This document shows, one piece after another, positions 1 to 8,853 of a stretch of DNA of 18,492 nucleotides. Each line of letters begins with the position of its first letter. Within the stretch, counting starts at the first letter, position 1. The DNA is from Zelonia costaricensis. Lineage: Eukaryota > Euglenozoa > Kinetoplastea > Trypanosomatida > Trypanosomatidae. Position numbers and translations under genes: made by a program. The DNA lies in contig JASAOO010003034.1 of assembly GCA_030849075.1 (NCBI GenBank), forward strand, positions 1 to 18,492. Direction: 5' to 3'. The notes under the pieces were generated by a model that did not search any database, was not told where the DNA came from, and worked only from the letters and a program-made list of their open reading frames with translations.

Positions 1-1946
1 TCTCCACGCGACGTTCATGCCCCCAAACGCCCCGTGCCCCCGCCTTTCCCGTCCGTGGCCTTCTCACACCGACCACCTCCGCCCCCCCTTCCGTTGCCCC
101 CCCCCTTCCCTCCCCCCTTCTCACTCGAGTCTCCACGTCACGCGTGCGAGGAGGTTCGAGGTGAAGAGTGTGTGAGGCTGGGAGAGGTCGATGGAGGGGG
201 TCTGCATGTGCGTAAGTCCTTCTCGTCCCCTTTTCGTTTTTCGCATGTGTCGCTTTCCCCACTTCCCCCCTCTTGTGCTTCTCGCGACTCCTTCTTCTCG
301 TTGATCTCTCTCTCTCTCTCTCCCGCCGCACGCCTGCGTTGTGGTGGCCTGCGCCTCCCCACTGTGCCTGCGTCTCTCTCTGTGTGGCCTCCGCCTCCTC
401 CTTCCACGGTCGAGTGCCACGCTCCCTCTTCCCATCTCCCTCGATCGCACTCCGCCCTTCTTCCTTTCCCGTGTCCCCTTCGTCTCCCCCCACTGCACCT
501 GCCCGTGGTGTGCGCCCCCCACTTAATTCTGTGGACCCACTCGTGTGTGTGTGTGTGTGCACCCGGACAAGACGCATTGGAACGATGAGGGGCAGTCGGT
601 GCACACGCGCGCGAGTCATGACCTCTATCACACTCTCACTCCGTCTCTGCAGTGTTCGGGCCGTGATGTACCAAGGCGTTATTCCGCTGCCCCCGACCAC
701 CTGTCGTCGCCCCCCCCCTTCACACGCACATACACACACACGAGAACCGTTAGCTCTTTCTCGCTGAGACGCCTCCACCCCACGCGCGCACCCGTCGTGC
801 GGCAACGCGGCACGTGCGCGCGCCACTGATGGGCCTGCCTCCCCCTCCCCGCAGTGTGAGAGAGCGCGAGAGGAAGAAGGCGACATGACGTGTGGGCACC
901 GCGGCGCGCTCAGTTGCCGTCTTTCACTTTTTTCTCCCGTTCCCCCCGTTGCGGCACGTCAAATGTGCAAACTCGAAGTGCGTGCGCGGACAAACACACA
1001 AACACACACACACACACACAGGCCGGTTCATCGCGAGACGAAACGAAAAGGGAGCGTCACGCGCCAAGAGTCACGGCGGCGACTGACTTGCCCAGTCGTC
1101 GCGACGCCATCCACCTCAGGCTGTCCAGCGAAGCGGGCCAGTGCGCCCTCTCCTCCGCGCATCCCCTCTCGCGGCCACGCACGTCTGCGGAACCACGTCC
1201 GCTACTCAGCACCTTCCATCCCTCCTCCACCATTGCCCCCCNCCCCCCCCCCCTCCCTCTCTCCATCCCCCCCCCCGCCGCGGTGCACCCACCACAGAGG
1301 TCGCGAGAGCTCTCGTAGGCCCGTACGCACTCCCCCTTCCCTTCCTTACGCACCCCCCGCCCCACCCTGCTGCCAACTGCGCTGCATCACCTACACGTTG
1401 TCCCTCTTTCCCTCACGGCACTGCCTGGGCCCCTCCCCACTCCTCACTCCCCACCTCCTCCTTCTCACTCTCACACTTCAACGCGTCTCTTGTCGGTGCA
1501 CTCGCCAGAACTGTTTGTTGCCCCCCTCCCTCTGTGTGTGGTGTGTCGGTCTCACGTGCGCAGAAGACGGTTCGCTACGCTTTTTCCCCCTCGACCTCTC
1601 ATTCCTGTCTCCGCTCCAACGTCCTCCAGCGTGAAGTGTTGCTCTGCCAGCAGCCCACCACACACACACACACACACGCAGACCCCGTCGTGAGTCGCAA
1701 AGTCCTCCTCGCTCGCTCGCTCTCTTGTCGTGGTGTCCACCCCTCCCCCCTTTCCCTCGCTCGCTCTTTCTTGCCCATTTATCCCCTACGACTATTCGTT
1801 CCTGACGCGTGCGTGTGCGTGCCTGCCTGCCGACCCTCGTTCAGCTTTGGGTTGCTTAGTTCTTTGTAGTTCTTTCACTCGCTGTTCTCTTTCGCATCGA
1901 TCGTGTGCGCGCGTACGTGTGGTGGTTGCGAGCCCACCGCGAAGTG

Positions 1947-1982
1947 GCTCTCTCCTTTACACCACTCACAGACACCGACACC

Positions 1983-2021
<39 letters not shown>

Positions 2022-2037
2022 GCATACGAATACGCAG
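1947..2037 (+). promoter_or_regulatory. Candidate spliced-leader acceptor region
   Basis: A pyrimidine tract (about 1947-1958) is followed by CACAG with AG at 1970-1971. A second AG (CGCAG, 2036-2037) lies six bases before the start codon. No ATG occurs between 1971 and 2044, so either acceptor gives 2044 as the first start codon. Other AGs lie further upstream, and the real site cannot be chosen without RNA evidence. Confidence 0.4.
1984..2018 (+). repeat. (CA)n microsatellite in 5' leader
   Basis: A perfect alternating AC tract of about 35 bases (some 17 units) lies 25 bases upstream of the ATG at 2044. It is bracketed by two AG dinucleotides that could serve as trans-splice acceptors (1970-1971 and 2036-2037). 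Depending on the acceptor used, the repeat is kept in or removed from the 5' UTR. Confidence 0.9.
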
Positions 2038-2043
2038 GCTGCC

Positions 2044-2613
2044 ATGACCGCGGTGTCGTCGCAGAGACCGGTGCGGCTGTGCTGCCTCACGACGGCGGCC
2101 GCCCTGTTCTTTCTCCTCTGCACGGTGTCGGTCGTCCAGCCGGTGCGTGCTGTGTGCCAGGTGCCCAACTGCCACGCCTGCTCCCCCACGAGCGAATTCA
2201 CGTGCGAGGTGTGCGCGGGCAGCCCCAACGAGTACATCCTGTGGAAAGGGCAGTGCTCACCGCGCGGTACCTGTGGCATTACCGGGTGCGAGCTCTGTGT
2301 CGAGAACAGCATCACGCGCTGCGCCCTCTGCCGCACCGGTTACACGCTGACGCACAACGGCCTGTGCGCGTCCAAGGTGGTGTGCAACATGCACCACTGC
2401 GAGCTGGACGAGTCGGTGACACGCATCGCCTACACGGCGGCGGAGTGCACCGCCGATGACGCGATGCGGCGGGACGACGTGTACGTCTGCATCAACAGCA
2501 GGTCCGTGCGCGGAGCCGCGGTGTTGGTGCCGTCTGCTGTGGCCGGCGCGCCTGGGATGGTGCTGGCATTGGTGGTGGCGGCGTGCGGCGTGGCGATCAC
2601 GGCCAGCTTCTGA
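2044..2613 (+). CDS. Cysteine-rich GPI-anchored surface protein, three modules (189 aa)
   Basis: This is probably a parasite surface protein. A signal peptide spans about residues 1-36 (hydrophobic core LTTAAALFFLLCTVSVV, cleavage near VRA|VC). A cysteine-rich ectodomain (38-149) follows. The last 20-odd residues are hydrophobic with no charged tail, as in GPI-addition signals. The ectodomain holds three modules: Cys 38, 43, 46, 54, 57, 71; Cys 77, 82, 85, 93, 96, 108; and a degenerate third with Cys 114, 119, 135, 149. The spacing C-x4-C-x2-C-x7-C-x2-C-x11/13-C, with Gly-Tyr after the fifth Cys in module 2, resembles the Cys-rich C-terminal part of Leishmania promastigote surface antigen (PSA/GP46) and the small 'surface antigen-like' proteins; this is recognition from memory, not a search. 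No leucine-rich repeats are present. It shares its architecture with the genes at 5842 and 8392. The ligand is unknown. The ATG at 2044 fits the signal peptide and follows an AG closely. Confidence 0.85.
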   Translation: MTAVSSQRPVRLCCLTTAAALFFLLCTVSVVQPVRAVCQVPNCHACSPTSEFTCEVCAGSPNEYILWKGQCSPRGTCGITGCELCVENSITRCALCRTGYTLTHNGLCASKVVCNMHHCELDESVTRIAYTAAECTADDAMRRDDVYVCINSRSVRGAAVLVPSAVAGAPGMVLALVVAACGVAITASF

Positions 2614-4184
2614 CGATGACGGCTTTGGGGAAAGGCGCACTGAGGATGAAAACACCCACACCTCACACACACACGCAGAGAGAGGCCATCAGCGGATGCC
2701 TGTATGTGCGTGTGTGTGTCTCTCCTAGTGTGCGTGTGCGCTTCTTTGTGCCTCCCCCCCGCCTGGCCAGTCCTGTTTGTTTTCGCGAGTCTGGGGTACC
2801 TGCCCACGTCGCATTACCGCCCGGGTATCCCTTAACCCTTCCGCCCTCCATCGACACCGCTTAGTGTAGCGTGCCCTCTTCTCAGGCCCCCCTCCCCTTC
2901 ATTCAGCCGCCGTCCTCCTGTGCGTCTCGATGCCACGCCGGCAAGGAAGAGAAAAAGCCTAGGTCTTGTGCTCACTTCCGCAGATACACTGTTGCGTTGA
3001 TGTGTGTGTCTCTCTCTTTGTTTTCCCATCTCGCTGTTGTGGCACTCACCGGTCGAGCGCGCGCTCACGCATGCACGCTGGCACTTGGCTGAACGTGTCA
3101 CAGCCGCGTCTCTCGATGGTGCCCGCGGTGCCGCTGACCGCCTCCACTAGCCCCCCCCCCTCCCCCCTTCCCCCCTCCTCGACTCCGTCACCTTCTTTCC
3201 TCTGTGCCAGTGTCCTCCAATCTCGCCCATCCGCCACTTTCTGTTCTTTTGCGTGTGTCTGTGTCTGTGCGTGTGCGCGTGCGTGTGCGCGTGCGTGTGT
3301 TTGGATCCTTTATATTTCTTCATGTGTCTACTCCCCCCCCCCTCCCCTCCCCCCCGCGCCTCGCCGTCCTCCCAACGGCGGCGCGCGCCGCGACGCCTGC
3401 ACACCGACCAACACTCCCGCGCGAGCGCACCTTGGGGGGGGGGGGTGCACCTCTTTGCGCGCTTGCACGCTTCGTAGCTGCTGGCGCCACAGCAGGCCCT
3501 CGTGTCTTTTCGCAGTTCTCCCTTTTTCGTTTGTGCCGGCTTGTGTGTGTGTGTGTGCGTATCTTACGTGGTCTGTTTGCTTCGAAGGGTTGCACATGCC
3601 CGCAAAGCTGTGCACTGTTTGTGAACACTACATGTCGTGGTTGCTTCGAGTCGGGCTGCGGTGTGCGCCGGAGGCGTGGAAGCTCCGTCACAGCCAAGGG
3701 CCCCCCTCTTCTCCCCGTTCGACCTTTCTCTCTTCCCCCCCCCTCGTGAGAGCGGCACTGCTCCAAGAAGGAGGACATCGGGAAGAGCGCGGTGTGTGCT
3801 CATCGCGGCACCACTTGTTTTTCATCCCTGTGACACCGTCGGTGTGCAAGGGGTGATGATGACAGACAAAGGCAAAAAAGAAAACATGAGGGGCTGACAT
3901 GGTTGATGGTACATGTGTGTGCGTATGTGTGTCTGTGGGTGCGTTCACATGTGGCGCGTGACGACATGGAATGGCGCACCCTCACCGTCACACCCGCACA
4001 TCGACCCACGCAGGGTCACCAGTGTTTCTCGAGTCATCTGCCGAGCCATGAGGAACACCGAATTTCGAGGCAGCAGCGTTCATTTTCCCTTTTGTTTGGA
4101 CTCGCACGATGCGAGTGAACAGCCGCTGCGCGCGAGACGCGCGACACGAGACGAGATTTGCGCACGGCACACCGCTACCCCCTG

Positions 4185-4215
<31 letters not shown>

Positions 4216-4838
4216 CGACGGCGCCATGCACGGCTCGTGCACTCCCGCTTCCTGCTCCCCCTGCCCTGATGCCGCTTCTCGTGTCGTGCGCGGGGCGTCT
4301 CGCTCCTCTCCTTGGCACGGCGCTTCGCTTCTCGTGCCACGCCAAACTCCTTTATCGTCTTTGTGGACGGGACGGCGGAGGAGGGGAGGGGGAGGGGTGA
4401 AGAGGACCGGGTGGTGGTGGCGTGAGACGTACGGGTGGGAGAGCCTCCCTTCTCGTGCCTCTCTCTCCCGCTCTCCTGGAGACCTCGACATGCCCCCTCT
4501 CCCTCCCCTCCCTTCTCCAGCGTCCGTTTCCCCTCTTCTCCTTCCACCCGCCATGTTCACGTGTTCTTTCCTTCCTTTACTTTTTTCCTTCTTTTTCGTT
4601 CTTGTTGCGTTCCACGCGTGTGTGCGTGTGTTTGTGTGTGTGCGTGTGCGTGTGCGTGTGCGGGTGTGCCCGCAACTCCTTTCCGCTTTCCCCTTCCCCC
4701 GCTCCTGCACTCGGTCCTCTGTCCCGTTCCGCAGCCCCCCACCTCACCCCCCTGTGCACACCCCACTGCTCGCATTCCGCCACAGCGAGATCCTAAGTGG
4801 GCACTCTAGTAGACACCAGCGAGGGTCGTGGCGCTGTG

Positions 4839-4840
<2 letters not shown>

Positions 4841-4875
<35 letters not shown>
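4841..4875 (+). repeat. (GT)n microsatellite
   Basis: A perfect alternating GT tract of 35 bases lies in the intergenic region, followed by GGTGGTGG. It is one of the longest dinucleotide tracts in the window and a likely length polymorphism. Confidence 0.9.
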
Positions 4876-4876
<1 letters not shown>

Positions 4877-5650
4877 TGGTGGTACACCCGCACTGCTCTC
4901 TCGGTGGACTCCTCCTCCATTTTGTTGTTTACGTCAGTGAGAAGGGGCGGAGGCAAGTGAAGCCTTCAGTGCGTCGCCACTCCCCCCTCCCTTCCCCTCA
5001 TCCTCCTCTTCCCCCCTCCCTTCCTTCCAACACCACTAACTCCCAAAGCGCCCACTTCGTGCCTCTTCTCTCGCCTCTTCGATAGAGCGCCGGTTCCCCG
5101 CCCCCTCCCCCCCTCCCACGCGTCTCCTTCACGTTCTCCTTTGGTCCGCCTCCGCCTCCTCCCCTCCCCCTCCTTACGCACAGCGTGCATGTGCCACCTC
5201 GCGCGTGCGTGACAGGGGACGAGAGGAGAAGGAGGTGAGGTGAACACGCCACACCTCGACGCGAGCCGGCACACGCACAGCCACACATTCGCCGCGAGGA
5301 CGTGTGATGTGATGAGTCGGCGCACCCGTGCGGTGTCAACAGAAGCCGCGCACCGCGAATACGAAACACAAATAAAAAAAACACGAATCGCTCATCGAAA
5401 CCAACCAACCAGCCAACAGGAGTAGAGTTTGGTACGGGTGCACCCGAGCTGCCGGTGTGCGAGGCGCATACACACACGCGTTGGTGCCTCGTTGCGGCTG
5501 CGCGGTGCGACTCCACCGTTGCGGTGCATCGTGAGAGACGCGGAAACCGTGAAGGCGCAATGGAGGGAGGGAGGGAGGGGGGAGGGTGGGAGTACCACTG
5601 GCACTGCGCCTCCCCCCGTATGACCTTCTCCTCCGCGCCACCAATGCGCT

Positions 5651-5727
5651 TCTGCTTCACCCTCCTTCCCTTCCCCCCCACCCTGCTGCACCGCTTACCG
5701 CCACGTCAGAGACACGCACACTCGCAG
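5651..5727 (+). promoter_or_regulatory. Candidate spliced-leader acceptor region for the 88-aa surface gene
   Basis: A pyrimidine-rich tract from about 5651 is followed by AG at 5708-5709 (CGTCAG) and 5726-5727 (CGCAG). After either site the first ATG is 5842, the start that gives a clean signal peptide. Upstream in-frame ATGs at 5620 and 5644 would be removed. A second, even stronger pyrimidine tract runs from there to the ATG with no AG in it. Confidence 0.45.
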
Positions 5728-5841
5728 CTCTCCCACGTTCTCTGTGCCTCCATCGCGCCTTCCCCCCTCTACGCTCACCCACCCGCTCTCCCCGCTCCCC
5801 CCTCCACCCCTCCGACCTCCGTTCCCCTCCCCTCCCCCGTC

Positions 5842-6108
5842 ATGTCCTCGATCAACAAGCTCCTCCTGGCGCTGGTGGCACTGGTGGTTGTGGCCACGTA
5901 CGCAGCTGCGCAGACGGCGACGTGCACGGTGGTGCAGTGCGCCGACTGCGTTGCCGGGTCGCCGACGCAGTGTGCGGAGTGCAACCCTGGCTACCAGCTG
6001 AACGCCAAGGGCCGGTGCGTGACGAACGTGAACGCGGCTGCTGCGCCGCAGGGTGTGGCGGCTGTGTGCGCTGCCCTGGTGGCGGCTGCGATGTCGTACG
6101 TGCTGTAA
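5842..6108 (+). CDS. Mini cysteine-rich GPI-anchored surface protein, one module (88 aa)
   Basis: This is a very small predicted surface protein. The signal peptide is residues 1-23 (LLLALVALVVVATYAAA, cleavage before Q24). A single six-cysteine module has Cys 28, 33, 36, 44, 47 and 59 (C-x4-C-x2-C-x7-C-x2-C-x11-C), with the Gly-Tyr pair three residues after Cys 47. The hydrophobic C-terminus (about 66-88) has no basic anchor, as in GPI-addition signals, and Asn 62 or Asn 64 is a plausible attachment residue. The mature protein would be only about 40 residues. It is the minimal form of the module found three times in the gene at 2044 and twice in the gene at 8392. Longer in-frame starts at 5620 and 5644 would put about 66-74 low-complexity residues in front of the signal peptide and are unlikely. 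No function is known to me. It is called real because all six Cys, the spacing and both targeting signals are intact. Confidence 0.8.
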   Translation: MSSINKLLLALVALVVVATYAAAQTATCTVVQCADCVAGSPTQCAECNPGYQLNAKGRCVTNVNAAAAPQGVAAVCAALVAAAMSYVL

Positions 6109-8391
6109 GCCGCAGTGGTCGGGAGAAGGCGGCAACGAGGGCGTGCTTGTGGGATTATGTGAACAGAAAACTGCAATGCCCACGCGAGTGTGCGTCTCTG
6201 CGCGGGGGGGGGTGCGTGCACGTGCTGGGAAGGGCCGGGTGCGCTTCCGTTCTGCCTCAGGCCTACTTCCCCCACTCTGCCTCTCTCGCGCACGCACTCT
6301 CCTTCATACGGCGTCGGCCGGTGTATGCAAGTGTGTGTGTGCGTGTGTGTGTGTGTACGCGTCTTGTCGCCTTCCCTTCTTGTCTCCCCCACTCGCTCCG
6401 CGTTCCACACTGCTGCCCCCCCCCCCCCCCCCCGCCGTAGACGTTGCAGCGCCGTCCTCGCCGCTGTCATGTGCACATCTTCTGGTTTTCTCCCTCCCCC
6501 CTCCCCCCTTCCTTCGTACCTTGGCGATTGCCCCTGACAAGAGTTGCGGTGCCTTGGCGTGTGCGTGTGTGTGTTTGTGTTTGCTAGCGTATATGCCACT
6601 ACCTGACGCTGCACACACTTCGCCCTACCCCGTCTCTCTCTCCCTCGTTGGTGTTCACCGATGCACAAGGCGTGCGCGTGGTGTCGCGTGGAGGTGCAGG
6701 CTCGACATCACACTCCCGATCCCCCTCCAAACCGCCTGCGCCCACCACAGCTCGCTTGCCGTACTCCTCTCAGCTCCTCCTCTCTATCCCTCTCTGCCAC
6801 CACGTCTACCAACCCCCCTTCCCACCCCAGCCCACACCGCCCTCACCTCACCTCCCCTCACCTCTGCACGCGTGCTGCCTCCATCTACGAGACGGTGCGC
6901 TTCGCACGTCGCGCCGACGCAAAGCCGGGAACATGGCGATGTGCGAGTCCGTGTGCGTGCGTGCGTGCGTGTAGGGCAGACGTTTGGTCTCTCTGTCGCT
7001 TTCTTCTCCCCCCCCCACCATTCGCCGTTCCTCCTCCCTCCCTAACCCTGTGCACACCCTTCACTTCCCTCTCTCTCTCGTCTGCGATGGCGCGCGCCTC
7101 ACCCCCCTCCCTTGTTCCTCGTCCCCTCGACTCCTGCGCCGCGTCGTCCACCTCGCTGTGGGCGCGCCTCCTCCCCCCATCTCCCTCGCGTGGGGAGGCG
7201 GGCAACAGAGGGAGGGGGAGGGGGGGGGCACATGCTCGTCTGCCGCTGCGCCGTTCTCCACGCCCCCTTTTTCGGTTCTTCTTTCTCGTTCATAGTGTCT
7301 GCATGTGTGCGTTTTTTTGGGTGTGTGTGCGGGTGCACGTGTGTGTATGCACGAGTGGCGGGATTCGTTGTCCCGCAAATCCTCCATCCGCGCGCGTGTG
7401 CGTATTTTGTTCCCCTGCCGTCTCCACAGCCCCCTACTTCTTTCTCCGACTCGCTTTGTGTTTTCCGACAGTCTGTCACTCGCGCCGTCTCACCGAGTCT
7501 TCGTCCTCAGCTCTGTCCCCTTCGCCCGCCCGCCCCCCCCCCCTCTGCGCGTGCGTGTGCCCGCTCCTTGAGCCCGTTCACCCTCCACTGGCCACTCCGC
7601 GAAGTTCATGTGCACACCTTACTCACCCCCCTCTCTCCCTCCCACTGCCACCCCCGTCCCACATCCGCTTCGTTGCGAGACGCTCCGTTGTGATGACTTC
7701 TCCTTTGTGTTCGGTGCCGGGTGTCGTGCATCGTCAGGGCAGAGGAAGGAAAGCAACACGGTCTCGCGTGAGAGAAGGTCGGAGAAGGTTGGGAGGGGGG
7801 GGGGTAGGAGTTATGGCTTCAGCGCGCACCGATGCGCAGGAAGCTTGCACGAGTGACGCGTGCGCCGGTGCCGTCCGAGCCCCCTCCCCGCTCTCCCAGC
7901 CCCCGCCACCAACGAACCCACCACCCCGTCCTCCTTCTCCTCTTCCTCAGGTCGCCCTCCCGGGTACAGCCACCTCGCCGCACTCCTCCCCATCGTCTCT
8001 CCCCCCACCCTGGCGTGCGCGAGGACGGCTACGACGACGTGCACGGACCGCCGTGTCGTACCACGAAGAACGCAGCAGGTATAACCCACTCTCTCTCTGC
8101 ACCTCTACTTTTGTTGCCAGGTCTCTGGTGGGACGCGCGGCGCTGCGACACGGCCCGCCGTCCACCCACCCGTCTTCAAAGGAGCGCACGCGAGTTTGGC
8201 GCCGCGATGTTCGCTCACCTCGATGGAACCCCAGTGCCGGCCTGCTTCACGCTCTCCTTCTCTCCCCCTCCTTGCTTCACTCGTACCCACACTGCACACA
8301 CACACACACATACATGCGAAGCCACACTCACCGCTCTTCGCGTCCCCCTTTCTTCTCCTCTCACTCCCACTCCTTTCCCCACCACACAGAC
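6109..8391. other. Intergenic / UTR region between second and third surface genes
   Basis: No credible gene is seen in 2.3 kb. The sequence is CT-rich, with a run of 18 C at 6416-6433, GT-rich stretches near 6330-6358 and 6556-6580, several (C)7-10 runs and a G-run near 7794-7804. A frame stays open on the plus strand from 6661 into the third surface gene, but upstream of 8392 it encodes Pro/Ser/Arg-rich low-complexity sequence. It includes the 3' UTR of the 88-aa gene and the leader of the next. Confidence 0.7.
8331..8389 (+). promoter_or_regulatory. Candidate spliced-leader acceptor abutting start codon
   Basis: A strong pyrimidine tract (about 8331-8380) ends in CACAG with AG at 8388-8389, only two bases before the ATG at 8392. 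A second good acceptor (TTGTTGCCAG, AG at 8119-8120) lies upstream. Using that one would leave ATGs at 8207 and 8223, in the two other frames, whose reading frames run past the true start. The proximal acceptor therefore makes better sense for expression, although this is inferred. Confidence 0.45.
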
Positions 8392-8853
8392 ATGCCCACC
8401 ACACGCACGAGGGCCCGCTGCACTCCAGCAGCAAGGCCATCCGTCTTGCCGGTGGTGGTGGTGGTGCTGCTCCTGGCGGCCCCATTCTCGGCGCAGGCGC
8501 AGCCCACGGCGGCGCCTTCTTCGCACGACAACACGTGCGGCGGCACCGTCACCGACTGCCGCATCTGCTACAACAGTGCGTCGTACCCGTGCATGGACTG
8601 CGAGGCGGGCTACACCCGCACGAGCCAGGGCCGCTGCGTGGCGGGGGCGGCGTGCGAGGTGGCGCACTGCCTCTCCTGCCCCACCTCCACCACCCACTGC
8701 GCCACCTGCGCGTCGGGCTACCACCTCACGGTCGCAGGCGGGTGCGTGAACAAGCGGTACCCGGACGGGGCGGCGCTGGCGGTGGTGTCGTCGCAGGCGG
8801 CGTGGGCGACGGCGTGCGCGTGTGTCGTGGCCGCTCTTGCGGTCGCGCTGTAG
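8392..8853 (+). CDS. Cysteine-rich GPI-anchored surface protein, two modules (153 aa)
   Basis: This is the third member of the local surface-protein family. The N-terminus has a basic stretch (four Arg in residues 1-15), then a hydrophobic core (VLPVVVVVLLLAAPFSAQA) with likely cleavage after Ala 36. Two intact six-cysteine modules follow: Cys 49, 56, 59, 67, 70, 82 and Cys 88, 93, 96, 103, 106, 118. Each has C-x2-C pairs and the x2-Gly-Tyr-x7-Cys ending. The C-terminus (about 127-153) is hydrophobic and small-residue-rich, as in a GPI signal, with Asp 125/Gly 126 a possible attachment site. An in-frame ATG at 8314 would add 26 residues, but it is removed if the acceptor at 8389 is used, and it spoils the signal peptide. 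This is the last gene of the rightward unit before the strand switch. The ligand and role are unknown; resemblance to PSA/GP46-type Cys-rich domains is from memory. Confidence 0.85.
   Translation: MPTTRTRARCTPAARPSVLPVVVVVLLLAAPFSAQAQPTAAPSSHDNTCGGTVTDCRICYNSASYPCMDCEAGYTRTSQGRCVAGAACEVAHCLSCPTSTTHCATCASGYHLTVAGGCVNKRYPDGAALAVVSSQAAWATACACVVAALAVAL

Larger units (their letters stand above)
1..2043. other. Intergenic / UTR region upstream of first surface-protein gene
   Basis: No credible gene was found in these 2 kb. The plus strand is strongly pyrimidine-rich, with runs of C and CT and scattered (CA)n and (TG)n tracts, as expected for intergenic and UTR sequence of a rightward trypanosomatid transcription unit. 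Open frames exist in several phases, but they encode only Pro/Ser/Leu/His-Thr low-complexity sequence, and frames on both strands are open together. An ambiguous base lies at 1242 inside a C-run, so the length there is uncertain. Two tract-plus-CAG acceptor-like sites (AG near 650 and at 853-854) lead to no coding frame. The left edge probably includes the 3' UTR of a gene outside the window. Confidence 0.75.
2614..5841. other. Long intergenic region between surface-protein genes
   Basis: There is no credible gene in 3.2 kb. Most of it is CT-rich on the plus strand with C-runs and (TG)n/(CA)n tracts, for example around 3249-3300, 4187-4207 and 4622-4662. A 12-base G-run lies at 3434-3445. Positions 3800-4100 are less biased in composition, and an A-rich patch lies at about 5356-5420. 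Open frames here are low-complexity and overlap on both strands. It must contain the 3' UTR of the first gene and the 5' UTR of the second. Confidence 0.7.

Noticed and set aside
837..1634. A clean tract-CAG acceptor (AG 853-854) followed by an ATG at 885 and a 249-codon frame
   Set aside because: The frame crosses a (CA)n tract, C-runs and the ambiguous base at 1242, and the product is low-complexity. It is more likely a cryptic acceptor than a gene.
4841..4875. Direct repeats as a possible CRISPR or tandem array
   Set aside because: This and the other dinucleotide tracts are simple microsatellites, with no spacers or conserved repeat units, and the organism is eukaryotic.
6661..8391. A plus-strand frame open for 577 codons in front of the two-module surface gene
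   Set aside because: It encodes Pro/Ser/Arg/His-Thr low-complexity sequence translated from C/T runs and (CA)n, has no domain, and other frames are open over the same bases. Only the part from 8392 has protein character.
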